Part shown: piece by piece, positions 37,286 to 46,030 of the stretch | How the letters are laid out: every line of letters starts with the position of its first letter | Position numbering within the stretch: position 1 is the stretch's first letter | Origin: CG2-30-36-16 sp964372115 | GTDB lineage: Bacteria; Bacteroidota; Ignavibacteria; Ignavibacteriales; Ignavibacteriaceae | Assembly (NCBI GenBank): GCA_964372115.1 | Contig: CAYJPN010000015.1 | Location: 53,967-117,966 of the forward strand | DNA: 64,000 bases | Reading direction: 5' to 3' | Notes under the pieces: model-generated | Seen by the model: only the letters and a program-made list of their open reading frames with translations | Told to the model about the DNA's origin: nothing | Databases searched by the model: none | Position numbers and translations under genes: made by a program

Positions 37286-37888
37286 AATTCACGCACTGAA
37301 ATATATATGAAGTCCATTATCCGGCACAAAAGCTAACCGCAAAATAATTTCTTGTCTATAATATTACTAAGTATGTACCTAAACTTGTACGTATAAAATA
37401 TAGAGGACTTGATTGTGATTGCTGCAAATTTTTCCAAACCCAGAGGTTGTAACCGTGTTTCCCCGGCATTTATGTCGGGGATTAAATTACCAAGATGCAC
37501 CTGGCTTTAGCCATATTTCCGCATTAATTTTTACTAAAGCTATCTATTTTTTTCTAATTATTCCACGGCATAAAGGTCGTGGCAATTCAAAATATTATTT
37601 TGGGTAACATCAGTAATTCACTTCAGACAACTTAGCGCAACTTTTTTCTAATAGCGGTCATTAGAAATTTATGGCTAATGATAAACATAGGTTAATATTT
37701 CCCCAACCTAATTAGACCGAGCGCGGCCGAATAACTTTCATATTCTAAGATTGTAAAGGTAATCGAGTTCGCTCACAAAAAAATTTGCCTTAATCCGCGC
37801 AGGCAGCGTTATCTGTGTCCTATTTTTTGGGTATCCTTAACATATTCACTTTTTCTCCTCTTTACTTCTCCGCTTTACTTTCAATTAA
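37286..37888. other. Intergenic region with REP-like palindromes
   Basis: About 600 bases with no supported gene. A 62-codon frame at 37419 runs across palindromes and is rejected. The palindromes at 37461-37582 are the only structured part. Confidence 0.5.
37461..37582. repeat. Cluster of REP-like palindromes
   Basis: Three related hairpins: CCCCGGCAT-TT-ATGTCGGGG (37461-37480), TGGCTTTAGCCA (37502-37513) and CCACGGCATAAAGGTCGTGG (37563-37582). The first and third share the plan CC(C/A)CGGCAT...GTCG(G/T)GG, and the motifs 'GGCTTTAGCC' and 'CCCCGRCNTTTANGYCGGGG' recur as a dispersed element in this bacterial group. Role unknown; possibly mRNA ends or transposition relics. Confidence 0.6.
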
Positions 37889-37932
37889 TTAACGCAAAGT
37901 TAACACTCGCTTAATATTGGCTTAACATCGGA
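37889..37932 (+). promoter_or_regulatory. Four 11-bp direct repeats (PHO-box-like operator)
   Basis: TTAACG (37889), TTAACA (37900), TTAATA (37911) and TTAACA (37922) begin exactly 11 bp apart. Tandem TTAACA-type units at 11-bp spacing are how PhoB/PhoP-family response regulators bind. They end 5 bases upstream of a -7 box, where an activator replacing the -33 element would sit. Control by phosphate is inferred; no regulator gene lies in the window. Confidence 0.6.
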
Positions 37933-37936
37933 GGGG

Positions 37937-37944
37937 TAACTTTG
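37937..37944 (+). promoter_or_regulatory. -7 promoter box of TonB receptor operon
   Basis: TAACTTTG fits TAnnTTTG. No TTG is present 20 bases upstream; that position is occupied by the TTAAC repeats, as expected for an activator-dependent promoter. Confidence 0.55.
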
Positions 37945-37986
37945 CAGCGTCGAAGAAAAATAGTAAAAACAATTTTGGAGAGATAA

Positions 37987-40881
37987 ATGAACTTTGAATC
38001 TACAACAATTAAAGTTTTTTTTAGCGCAAGTTTTATGATGAAGAAATTCTATTCGTACTCTGTATTGACAATGTTATTGACGGTTAGCGCATTTGCGCAG
38101 CCCGGCACATTAACCGGCAGTGTGGTTGATTCAAAAAATGGCGAGCAGTTAATTGGTGCTAATCTATTATTAGAAGGCACAAATATCGGAGCTGCGACCG
38201 ACCTGGATGGAAAGTTCATCATTAAAAATATCGCTGCCGGCAGTTATAATCTTATAGTCTCAATGATAGGTTATACTAAAGTAACCGTTGCAGGCATAGT
38301 AATTAAGCCGAATGAAATTTTGGAAACTAACATCTCTTTAAGTCCAGAGGCATACCAAACCGAAGAGGTTATCATTTCAGCTAAATTAATCTTGAATAAT
38401 GAAAATTCTTTGTTGAAATTCAGACAAAAATCGAACTCGGTAAGCGACGCTATTAGCTCCGAATTGATTTCGAGAATGGGAAGCGGCAACGCAGCAGACG
38501 CAATGACCAAAGTAACTGGCATTTCGGTTGTTAGCGGAAAATATATTTACGTGAGAGGACTTGGCGACCGCTACAGCAGCACACAATTGAACGGAACTGA
38601 GCTTCCAAGCGCCGACCCGGATAAAAAATCATTCAATCTGGATCTATTTCCTGCCAACATTTTAGATAACATTACTACTATAAAATCTTTTACCCCTGAT
38701 AAACCGGGAAGTTTTTCGGGCGGAATAGTGGACATTTCCACAAAAAAATATCCCGATAAATTTACTCTTAATTTTTCCTCTTCAAGTTCATTTAATTCCT
38801 TAACAACATTTAACAGCGAATTTTTAACATACAGCGGTGGAAGCAAAGACTGGCTTGGTTATGACGATGGCAAACGCTCTCTGCCCGCTTTTTTTGTCGA
38901 TCCCGAATCTAAACTCCCTTCGCCAAATTCTTCAAGAAGAAATAGTGAACTTGCCTATCAATTAGATGCGTTCACAAAATCATTCAATCCGGAAATGTCA
39001 CCAATTTCAAAATCAGCGCCGGTTAATCAAAGTTATTCCTTTTCTATTGGAGATCAATATTTACTTTTTAATAAGCCGCTTGGCTTTACGGCGAGTTTTA
39101 GCTATAACCGAAATTATAACTATTACGATGGCGGCGCCGTTGGCAGATGGGAACTAAGCGGAAAATATAAAGATGCTGCGTCACTAAATAATTATATGTA
39201 CTTGTCCGATTCCAAAGGAGTTGATGAAGTTTTAATGGGCGGAATAGTAAATCTTGCTTTCAAAGCTCATCCGAATCATGATATTAGCTTAAAGGCATTA
39301 TACACAAGAAGCGGAGAATCAACGGCACGCTTTCAAGAAGGGGAGTGGGATTATCAACTCGGCGAAGGTCCTGTTTATCAAACGAGAAGTTTGCTTTACA
39401 CAGAAAGAAATTTATATACATATCAGCTTAACGGCGAGCATTTTTTCAGCGCATTAGGCAACTTAAATGCGCAGTGGATCGCTTCATTTTCATCAACGCA
39501 GCAAAACGAACCGGATTTAAGATTTTTCTCTAATGACTATCAGGTTGAAGCAGAAAGTGGGGAAAGAATTTATTCTATTAACATAAATAGTTATAACGCT
39601 CCAACTCGTTTTTTTCGAAAACTTTCTGAAGAAAATAAAATTTTCAATTTGGATTTGTCATTACCTTTCTATCAATGGAATGGATTAAAAGGGAAGTTTA
39701 AGTTCGGAGGCGCGTACCAAAAAATAGCAAGAAGTTTTACGGAAAGAAGATTTGAATTAAGGAGCAGCAATGCTGTTTACAGCGGCGATATTAAAAACTA
39801 TTTTGTGGATCAAGCCGGTATAATAGATTCGTCTAATAACAGATATTTGTTTGGCACTTATGTTTTCGACGCTTCCGCTTCGAGAAATAACTACACCGGG
39901 GATCAAAAAATTTCAGCGGGATATTTAATGTTTGAATTACCAGTTTTGGAAAATGTAAAATTTATTTCAGGCGCGCGTTACGAAATGACGGACATGACGG
40001 TTGAAAGTGCTGATACAAATCAAAGAAAAGGAATTTTGGATAACAACGATCTACTTCCATCTGCGGCGTTAATTTATCAGTTACAGGAAAATATGAATCT
40101 TAGAGCGTCATATGGGAAAACATTAGCCCGCCCTAATTTTAGAGAAATGGCGCCTTTCAGGTCGTTCGAGTTTCTCGGCGATTTTCAGTTTGTTGGTGTG
40201 CCGGACTTAAAACGAACGCTGATAGATAATTTTGATTTAAGATGGGAGTGGTTCGAACGCCCGGGTGAACTCTACGCCGTCAGCGCTTTTTATAAAAATT
40301 TTCAAAACCCGATAGAGAGAACTTTAGACCCGACAACAGAAGTTATAAGCTATCAGAATGTCGAAAGAGGTTCTATTTACGGAGCGGAATTTGAAATTAG
40401 AAAACGTCTTGATGTTCTTCACAATTCACTTTCAGACTTTATATTCAATGTAAACTTTTCTTTGATTCGTTCGAAAGTTGATATTCCGAAAGACGAATAT
40501 GAAGTGAACATATTTCCACAAGATTCAAGCGCGTCAAAAACACGTCCGCTCTTCGGGCAGTCGCCTTATCTTGTAAATTTGGAACTGTCATACTTCAACA
40601 CCGAAACGGGAACAACGGTTGGATTTTTCTACAATATTTTCGGCAGCCGCCTTTCCGAAATTACGCTTGGCGCAACACCGGATGTTTACGAGCAGCCTCG
40701 CGGAATATTTGATTTAACATTTTCACAAAAAATGTGGTACGGATTTAATCTTAAGTTCTCAGCAAAGAACCTATTGAACTCACCTGTTAAAAAGACTATT
40801 GAGTTTAAAGGAAATGATTTTATTTATCATCAATACAATAATGGCAGAAGTTTTTCTGTCGGAGTAAGCTATTCAATCTAA
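37987..40881 (+). CDS. TonB-dependent outer membrane receptor with CarboxypepD-reg domain
   Basis: 964 residues. The start at 37987 follows GGAGAG at proper distance; an alternative at 38035/38038 would put the signal peptide (MMKKFYSYSVLTMLLTVSAFAQ) at the very N-terminus. Then a CarboxypepD_reg-like domain ('GTLTGSVVDSKNGEQLIGANLLLEGTNIGAATDLDGKF', about 40-120), a plug ('AISSELISRMGSGNAADAMTKVTGISVVSGKYIYVRGLGDRYSSTQLNG', about 155-215) and a 22-strand-type barrel to the C-terminal 'GVSYSI'. Behind a PHO-box-like operator and paired with a T9SS protein, it may take up a phosphate-containing compound; this is inference. Confidence 0.92.
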   Translation: MNFESTTIKVFFSASFMMKKFYSYSVLTMLLTVSAFAQPGTLTGSVVDSKNGEQLIGANLLLEGTNIGAATDLDGKFIIKNIAAGSYNLIVSMIGYTKVTVAGIVIKPNEILETNISLSPEAYQTEEVIISAKLILNNENSLLKFRQKSNSVSDAISSELISRMGSGNAADAMTKVTGISVVSGKYIYVRGLGDRYSSTQLNGTELPSADPDKKSFNLDLFPANILDNITTIKSFTPDKPGSFSGGIVDISTKKYPDKFTLNFSSSSSFNSLTTFNSEFLTYSGGSKDWLGYDDGKRSLPAFFVDPESKLPSPNSSRRNSELAYQLDAFTKSFNPEMSPISKSAPVNQSYSFSIGDQYLLFNKPLGFTASFSYNRNYNYYDGGAVGRWELSGKYKDAASLNNYMYLSDSKGVDEVLMGGIVNLAFKAHPNHDISLKALYTRSGESTARFQEGEWDYQLGEGPVYQTRSLLYTERNLYTYQLNGEHFFSALGNLNAQWIASFSSTQQNEPDLRFFSNDYQVEAESGERIYSININSYNAPTRFFRKLSEENKIFNLDLSLPFYQWNGLKGKFKFGGAYQKIARSFTERRFELRSSNAVYSGDIKNYFVDQAGIIDSSNNRYLFGTYVFDASASRNNYTGDQKISAGYLMFELPVLENVKFISGARYEMTDMTVESADTNQRKGILDNNDLLPSAALIYQLQENMNLRASYGKTLARPNFREMAPFRSFEFLGDFQFVGVPDLKRTLIDNFDLRWEWFERPGELYAVSAFYKNFQNPIERTLDPTTEVISYQNVERGSIYGAEFEIRKRLDVLHNSLSDFIFNVNFSLIRSKVDIPKDEYEVNIFPQDSSASKTRPLFGQSPYLVNLELSYFNTETGTTVGFFYNIFGSRLSEITLGATPDVYEQPRGIFDLTFSQKMWYGFNLKFSAKNLLNSPVKKTIEFKGNDFIYHQYNNGRSFSVGVSYSI

Positions 40882-40913
40882 TCTTAATCAATCAATTAAA
40901 CAAAGGAAACAAA

Positions 40914-42560
40914 ATGAAAAATCTTTTATTGTTCTTAATACTTTCTGCGTCAGCTCTGTTTGCGCAAAACGTAATAACAGTTACCGACGCCGATATAACC
41001 GGCTCCAGTGGAACTGTAAACTGGACAAAAAACAACATCTACTTACTCGACGGTTATGTTTACGTGGAATCTCCAACTATACTTAACATCGAAGCGGGAA
41101 CAGTGATAAAAGCAAAAGAAGCGCCAACCACAGGTGACGTTGCTTCGGTTCTTGTAATTACAAGAGGCGCTAAAATTAACGCAGTGGGAACTGCCCAAGA
41201 ACCAATAATATTTACCACCGAATATGACGATACGAACTTGCCCGATAATGGCACTGATCCGGGTGTTGATTATAGAATAGACCGCGGACTTTGGGGTGGA
41301 GTTGTACTGCTTGGTAAAGCCGTTTTGAACGTAGCTTTTGAAAAAGTTGTAGAAGGCTTGCCGGCTACAGATGATAGAGCCAAATACGGAGGCAGCGATG
41401 ATGCTGATAATTCAGGTGTATTTAGATATGTTTCGATTAGATATACCGGAATTACGGTTGAAGCCAATAAAGAATTACAGGGTCTAACGCTTGGCTGCGT
41501 TGGCAGTAATACTGTTATTGAATACGTGGAATCTTTTAATAGCAGCGATGACGGTTTTGAATTTTTTGGCGGAACTGTAAATACAAAATATTTAATATCA
41601 GCGTTTGCCGATGATGACGCTTTCGATTATGACCAGGGTTTTAGAGGGTTCCATCAATTTTGGTTTGCCATTCAGGGTGATTCTGTTGGCGATCACTTAG
41701 GTGAATTTGATAGCGGTGACAGCGGCGCATTAACCAACGAGCCTCTTTCAAAACCTGTTATTTATAATGCTACTTTTATCGGTCGCGGAGCAAATGCTGC
41801 CGGCGGCGATATAGCTTTAAATTATAAAGAATATGCAGGCGGTGAAATTTATAATTCAATCATCACCGATTTTGATAAATCGGGAGTTAAAATCGATTCG
41901 GGTTCAGGCTTAACAAGCTACAATAGATTTGTTGATGGACAGTTAATTCTTCAAAACAATATTTGGTACAAAAACAGTTCATCTACTATAAATGATATTG
42001 CCGGACAATTTTTTATGCAGCAGTTCCTTGGAAATCCCGCCAATAGTAATACTCTTATTAATCCGCAATTATATTCAATAGCTCGCAGTGGAAACAATTT
42101 ATTAGACGCGCGCCCTAAGCAGAACAGCCCTGCATTTACCCTGCCGAGAAAACAACTACCGGCTGGAAACAACATCTTTGCATCCGCAGATTTTTATGGC
42201 GCTTTTGGCGCAGATAATTGGGCGGCAGGCTGGACTAACTTGAATAATATCGGTTTATTAACCGGCGTTAAAAATGCTGATGAAAGTAATACTCCTTCAG
42301 AATATTCGCTCGGGCAAAACTATCCTAATCCTTTCAATCCGTCAACTAAAATTAACTTTAGTATTCCTGAAGCGGGTAATGTTAGATTAGTAGTTTACAA
42401 CATATTAGGGCAGCAGGTTGTCGAGCTTGTTAACGGATTTAAAAACATCGGCGCATACGAAATTAATTGGGATGCTTCTAAATTTACAAGCGGAGTTTAC
42501 ATTTATAAATTAGAAACTTCCGCAGGTTCATTCACTAAGAAGATGTCTTTAACAAAGTAA
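40914..42560 (+). CDS. Surface protein with T9SS type A sorting domain
   Basis: 548 residues. Signal peptide MKNLLLFLILSASALFAQ. The body (about 19-440) resembles a right-handed parallel beta-helix type found beside TonB receptors in Bacteroidetes: 'VNWTKNNIYLLDGYVYVESPTILNIEAGTVIKAKEA', 'LWGGVVLLGKAVLN' and 'GSNTVIEYVESFNSSDDGFEFFGGTVNTKYLIS'. The C-terminus (about 465-548), with 'LGQNYPNPFNPSTKINF' and ending in Lys, is the sorting domain. It lies 32 bases after the receptor gene with AAAGGAAAC before ATG, so they form one operon; it may deliver substrate to the receptor. Ligand unknown. Confidence 0.85.
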   Translation: MKNLLLFLILSASALFAQNVITVTDADITGSSGTVNWTKNNIYLLDGYVYVESPTILNIEAGTVIKAKEAPTTGDVASVLVITRGAKINAVGTAQEPIIFTTEYDDTNLPDNGTDPGVDYRIDRGLWGGVVLLGKAVLNVAFEKVVEGLPATDDRAKYGGSDDADNSGVFRYVSIRYTGITVEANKELQGLTLGCVGSNTVIEYVESFNSSDDGFEFFGGTVNTKYLISAFADDDAFDYDQGFRGFHQFWFAIQGDSVGDHLGEFDSGDSGALTNEPLSKPVIYNATFIGRGANAAGGDIALNYKEYAGGEIYNSIITDFDKSGVKIDSGSGLTSYNRFVDGQLILQNNIWYKNSSSTINDIAGQFFMQQFLGNPANSNTLINPQLYSIARSGNNLLDARPKQNSPAFTLPRKQLPAGNNIFASADFYGAFGADNWAAGWTNLNNIGLLTGVKNADESNTPSEYSLGQNYPNPFNPSTKINFSIPEAGNVRLVVYNILGQQVVELVNGFKNIGAYEINWDASKFTSGVYIYKLETSAGSFTKKMSLTK

Positions 42561-42607
42561 TTCTTCACTCCTTCAATCTCTTTCTTCGACTAAAATGAGA
42601 TTGACCA

Positions 42608-42650
42608 AAAAAGCGGAAGCAGACTCAATAGTTTACTTCCGCTTTTTATT
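42608..42650 (+). terminator. Intrinsic terminator of the TonB receptor operon
   Basis: Perfect 12-bp stem AAAAAGCGGAAG (42608-42619) / CTTCCGCTTTTT (42636-42647) with a 16-base loop and a T-run within the 3' arm. It closes the receptor/T9SS operon. Confidence 0.85.
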
Positions 42651-43655
42651 TCCTACACTTATTGCCTGAATATTTTTAGTTAACCTGCAAAGGAAAAATC
42701 TGACAGCGATAAATATTTTTGACCCAACGGAACGAATGTATGGTGAGAGTACAAATTCCTGTTTTAATATTTACGGCTATTTGACTCTAACGTAAAAGCG
42801 ATTAGTATTTTAATTTTCAAATTAATATAGGCGAAGCGATTAAGAAGAATGAAAAAAGTAATTTTATAGATTTATGCGAAATTCAGATTTGCTAGCAGGA
42901 CGAAATACCGTGTGCAATGAATAAGAAAATAGAACCGCAGAAATTACACAGAAGAACCGGCTTTTTAGAAAAAGAAAACGAATGGCAGCAAGAATACAAA
43001 CTCATTTATGATGCCTATATTCTTGAGGAAGACTACTGATCCCATTCATTAATTCAGCATAATAATTTTCGCTGGTTTTTCTACCGCAGTTATCGAGTAT
43101 TCCTCGATAGCTGAATTCTTATCTAATTCTTCAATGAAGGAGTTTTTAAGATGGAGTGAAATATTATCAACCGAGCAATCAAAATAGTTTTCAAGATGCC
43201 TTACCATTGGCTGAAAGAAAAAATAACCTTTGTAATAAAATTAAAAAGTTCAATCAAAATTGAATAATTGGAGAATATTCATTGCCGGAAGGAAGGGACG
43301 AACATATACTAAAAGATGAAAAGGTTAAACTGACAAAAGTTTATCGAATTTAATAACTTTTTTAAGAATGAACTTGTTCGTAAAGATTATTTTATTTACA
43401 GAATGGTTGAACAATCCGTGTAAACCACCGGAGGATCATTCTTTAAAAAATAGAAAACTATAATTAGTTTAGAGGGGGTCAGAAACTGAAACTGAATAAA
43501 ATCTATCCAATATGGAAAAACATAATCAATATTTTATTAATCTTTATTTATTTTGGGCAGCAATGGCTCATCCAATCATTTTCACAATTAGAGACGTATT
43601 AATTTGGAAATAATTTAATGGATATCTATATTTCGGTCAATAACGAATTGAGAGT
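42651..43655. other. Degraded intergenic region before the arsenic locus
   Basis: About 1 kb. It contains the RhuM-like fragment at 43049-43217 and an imperfect hairpin CAGTTATCGAG-TATTC-CTCGATAGCTG (43087-43113). A 40-codon frame at 42917-43039 (plus strand) and a 33-codon frame at 43512-43613 have no recognisable relatives. The region reads like the remains of several genes. Confidence 0.5.
43049..43217 (-). pseudogene. RhuM-family fragment
   Basis: On the minus strand an open stretch ending in TAA at 43049-43051 reads 'MVRHLENYFDCSVDNISLHL' then 'KNSFIEELDKNSAIEEYSIT' and 'AVEKPAKIIMLN'. This parallels the RhuM helix-turn-helix part ('LFxCSxDNISLHLKNIFxEGELDxNSVxExFSxTAxDGKxYxTxxYN'). The family is about 330 residues; only some 50 remain, with the 'DGKxYxT' part altered. 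It is a decayed remnant of a gene usually carried on genomic islands. Confidence 0.5.
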
Positions 43656-44000
43656 ATGAAAGAATCTTCAAACATATTTAAAGTGCTTTCGGATAAGAAC
43701 CGACTCCGTATTTTGAGGATGCTGCAAATTAAACCGCTATATGTTTGCGAAATAACAGACATTCTCAAACTTGCAGCTTCAACAGTATCTCAACATTTAA
43801 GCATACTGAAAAAAGAAGGATTTATTTCAGAGGAGAGGGACGGCAAGTGGGTTAACTATTTAATAAATCAGAGACCTGGTGATCAAAGGATTTCTGCAAT
43901 TTTAAGCCAGTTAGATTTTTGGGTTGGCGATAGTCAATTGATTGAAAACGATAAACAAAAAGTAAAAGTTAGTAATCGTTACAAAGTTTGCGGCTCATAA
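43656..44000 (+). CDS. arsR: ArsR-family transcriptional repressor
   Basis: 114 residues. A winged helix-turn-helix with 'FKVLSDKNRLRILRMLQIKPLYVCEITDILKLAASTVSQHLSILKKEGFISEERDGKWVNYLI'. Only one Cys (in LYVCEI) lies in the classical metal-site helix; a second is near the C-terminus (KVCGS), so the arsenite site, if any, is of a non-classical type. It heads the unit arsR, arsC, acr3. The region just upstream (43621-43645) is AT-rich with GATATC at its centre, but I could not define an operator. Confidence 0.85.
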   Translation: MKESSNIFKVLSDKNRLRILRMLQIKPLYVCEITDILKLAASTVSQHLSILKKEGFISEERDGKWVNYLINQRPGDQRISAILSQLDFWVGDSQLIENDKQKVKVSNRYKVCGS

Positions 44001-44056
44001 TTATTTTTGATTGAACAATTCGGTTAATGGCGAATTAAAAGAAAGAAAATATAAAA

Positions 44057-44485
44057 ATGGAAAAAAAAATATTAATACTTTGCACCGGCAATAGCTGCCG
44101 CAGCCAGATGGCGGAAGGATTTTTGAAATCGTTTGATTCCGAATTAGATGTTTATTCCGCCGGAACAAATCCATCCAAGCAAGTTCATCCGAAAGCGATC
44201 CAGGTAATGAAAGAAATAGGAATCGATCTTTCGAAAAACTATCCCAAGATGGTTGATAAATTCTTAAATGAATCATTTGATTTTGTAGTTACCGTATGTG
44301 ACAACGCAAAGGAAACTTGTCCGGTATTTATTGGAAAGGTTGGAAAACAATTGCACATTGGCTTTGAGGACCCGGCAGACGCGACCGGAAAAGAAGAAGT
44401 GATTCTTTCTGTATTCAGAAATGTGAGGGATAAAATTAAGAATGATTTTTACACCTTCTACAATAAAAATCTTAAAGCGAAATAA
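44057..44485 (+). CDS. arsC: Arsenate reductase, thioredoxin-coupled (LMW-PTPase fold)
   Basis: 142 residues. It reduces arsenate to arsenite. The P-loop 'LCTGNSCRSQMAEG' gives CX5R with Cys9, and the resolving cysteines are Cys81 and Cys88 in 'VTVCDNAKETC'. This 10/82/89-like triad is that of the thioredoxin-dependent S. aureus pI258-type ArsC rather than the glutaredoxin-type enzyme. Length is usual. It lies between the ArsR repressor and the Acr3 efflux gene. Confidence 0.93.
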   Translation: MEKKILILCTGNSCRSQMAEGFLKSFDSELDVYSAGTNPSKQVHPKAIQVMKEIGIDLSKNYPKMVDKFLNESFDFVVTVCDNAKETCPVFIGKVGKQLHIGFEDPADATGKEEVILSVFRNVRDKIKNDFYTFYNKNLKAK

Positions 44486-44495
44486 AGGCAAAACG

Positions 44496-45551
44496 ATGGC
44501 AAAAGTTTCTAAAAAATTATCATTTCTTGACCGGTTTTTAACTCTATGGATTTTCCTTGCAATGTTTATCGGAGTTTTTTCCGGTTATATTTTCCCGGGC
44601 ATTGTTGGTTTCTGGAATAAGTTTCAGAGCGGTACCACAAATATTCCAATTGCAATCGGACTAATCCTGATGATGTATCCGCCACTTGCAAAAGTAAAGT
44701 ATGAAGAACTTGGAGATGTATTTAAAAATATAAAAATACTTTCTCTTTCACTTGTTCAGAACTGGATTATTGGACCAATACTGATGTTTGTTCTTGCCGT
44801 AATATTTTTGCAAGACTACCCGGAATATATGGCCGGTTTAATTATGATTGGACTTGCAAGATGTATTGCAATGGTGATTGTATGGAATGAATTAGCAAGA
44901 GGGGATACAGAATATGCCGCCGGTTTGGTGGCATTCAACTCAATTTTTCAAGTGCTTTTCTTTTCGGTTTATGCATATGTGTTTTTAACAGTTTTACCTA
45001 ATTGGTTCGGTTTACAATCATTCAAAGTAGATATAACAATCGGTCAGATAGCTGAAAGTGTTTTTATTTATCTTGGCATCCCATTCATAGCCGGAATAAT
45101 TACACGTTTTACATTGATCAAATTAAAAAATAAAGAATGGTATGAAAAGAAATTTATCCCAAAGATTTCGCCAATTACATTAATAGCTTTACTCTTTACA
45201 ATCATAGTAATGTTTTCATTAAAAGGAGAATACATTGTAAAGATACCTCTTGATGTAATACGAATCGCAATTCCGCTGCTTATTTATTTTGTTATTATGT
45301 TCTTAGTATCGTTTTACATGGGGAAGAAAGTTGGAGCAGATTACTCAAAAACAGTAACACTTTCATTCACTGCTGCAAGTAACAATTTTGAATTAGCAAT
45401 TGCAGTAGCCGTTGCCGTCTTTGGTATAAACAGCGGTGAAGCTTTTGCGGCGGTTATTGGTCCACTTGTAGAAGTTCCGGTTATGATTGGTCTGGTGAAC
45501 GTAGCATTATGGTTTCAAAAAAAATATTTTGTTACCATGAAGCCGGCATAA
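44496..45551 (+). CDS. acr3: Arsenite efflux transporter Acr3
   Basis: 351 residues from the ATG at 44496; the frame is open from 44442 within arsC, but the conserved N-terminus 'LSFLDRFLTLWIFLAMFIGVFSGYIFPG' starts after 44496. Ten transmembrane helices of the BASS superfamily. The essential-Cys motif of Acr3 is present as 'GLARCIAMVIVWNELARGD' (about residue 130), and 'SFTAASNNFELAIAVAVAVFG' is in the later helices. It exports arsenite formed by ArsC. Followed by a decayed small gene. Confidence 0.93.
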   Translation: MAKVSKKLSFLDRFLTLWIFLAMFIGVFSGYIFPGIVGFWNKFQSGTTNIPIAIGLILMMYPPLAKVKYEELGDVFKNIKILSLSLVQNWIIGPILMFVLAVIFLQDYPEYMAGLIMIGLARCIAMVIVWNELARGDTEYAAGLVAFNSIFQVLFFSVYAYVFLTVLPNWFGLQSFKVDITIGQIAESVFIYLGIPFIAGIITRFTLIKLKNKEWYEKKFIPKISPITLIALLFTIIVMFSLKGEYIVKIPLDVIRIAIPLLIYFVIMFLVSFYMGKKVGADYSKTVTLSFTAASNNFELAIAVAVAVFGINSGEAFAAVIGPLVEVPVMIGLVNVALWFQKKYFVTMKPA

Positions 45552-45564
45552 AATATTTATTACG

Positions 45565-45920
45565 ATGAATAAAAAATTCGATATAAAAATATTTGTTATG
45601 TCCGAAGGCGCTTGCGGCTATGAAAAAAGCAAGGAAGTATGCGGTGGATATGGTTTCAAAGAAAATTAAAGAACGGCTGGTGATGTCTTTAAAATGAAAC
45701 TAATAGAATATTTTTTCCTAATCTTTTTCTTGCGAAAAAATTAAGGAAGGAATTCAGTAAGAAAAACTTCAAACGCCTGTTGTTACAATTGGTGGAAAGA
45801 TAATTTAATCCGGCGGAAAAATATCTGAAAAACTAACAAGAGAACGAATGGAACATGCCTGCCGGACAGGCACACACGGATAAAACAGATCAAGTCGATT
45901 ATGATTTTGTTATCTCCTGA
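45565..45920 (+). pseudogene. Decayed small thioredoxin-fold-like gene after acr3
   Basis: Start 'MNKKFDIKIFVMSEGACGYE' then 'KSKEVCGGYGFKEN' and TAA; pieces in shifting frames follow ('KIKERL', 'GDVFKMKLIEYFF'). Later 'LQTPVVTIGGKII', TAA, 'SGGKISEKLTRERMEHA', and after a 17-bp palindrome 'HTDKTDQVDYDFVIS'. The 'TPVVTIGGKII.SG.KIS' stretch resembles the cis-Pro end of small thioredoxin-like proteins. At least two stops and two frameshifts are needed. Position after acr3 suggests an accessory arsenic protein; the family is a guess. Confidence 0.5.
45856..45872. repeat. 17-bp palindrome inserted in the decayed gene
   Basis: TGCCTGCCGGACAGGCA is a near-perfect GC-rich palindrome in AT-rich surroundings. 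It interrupts the frame between 'RMEHA' and 'HTDKTDQ' and shifts it. Similar TGCCTGNCGGNCAGGCA elements are dispersed in many bacterial genomes. Confidence 0.5.
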
Positions 45921-45942
45921 GTAGAATCATTTTATTTTTTTC

Positions 45943-45968
45943 ACTATATGAGTTGACGATCATATAGT
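45943..45968. promoter_or_regulatory. Palindromic operator candidate upstream of ArsR gene
   Basis: ACTATATGA-N8-TCATATAGT, perfect 9-bp arms, 63 bases before the TTG start at 46031. A related palindrome TATGAG-N6-CTCATA lies at 46372-46389. Both share the ATATGA/TCATAT half-site and are good candidates for autoregulation by the ArsR protein encoded between them. Confidence 0.55.
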
Positions 45969-46030
45969 AATATTATATGTTAGCAATGAGAAATTGATTA
46001 TTTATTAAAAACAGAAAAGAGAGAAATTGT

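Noticed and set aside
34440..37300. Integron cassette array with attC sites
   Set aside because: ACAAAAC/CGTTGGCTGC-like strings follow two genes, but no consistent paired core sites or folding arms could be found, and no integrase is present.
37419..37607. 62-residue plus-strand protein
   Set aside because: Made of REP-like palindromes; composition unlike a protein.
42917..43039. 40-residue plus-strand protein
   Set aside because: No family, no ribosome site; lies in a degraded region.
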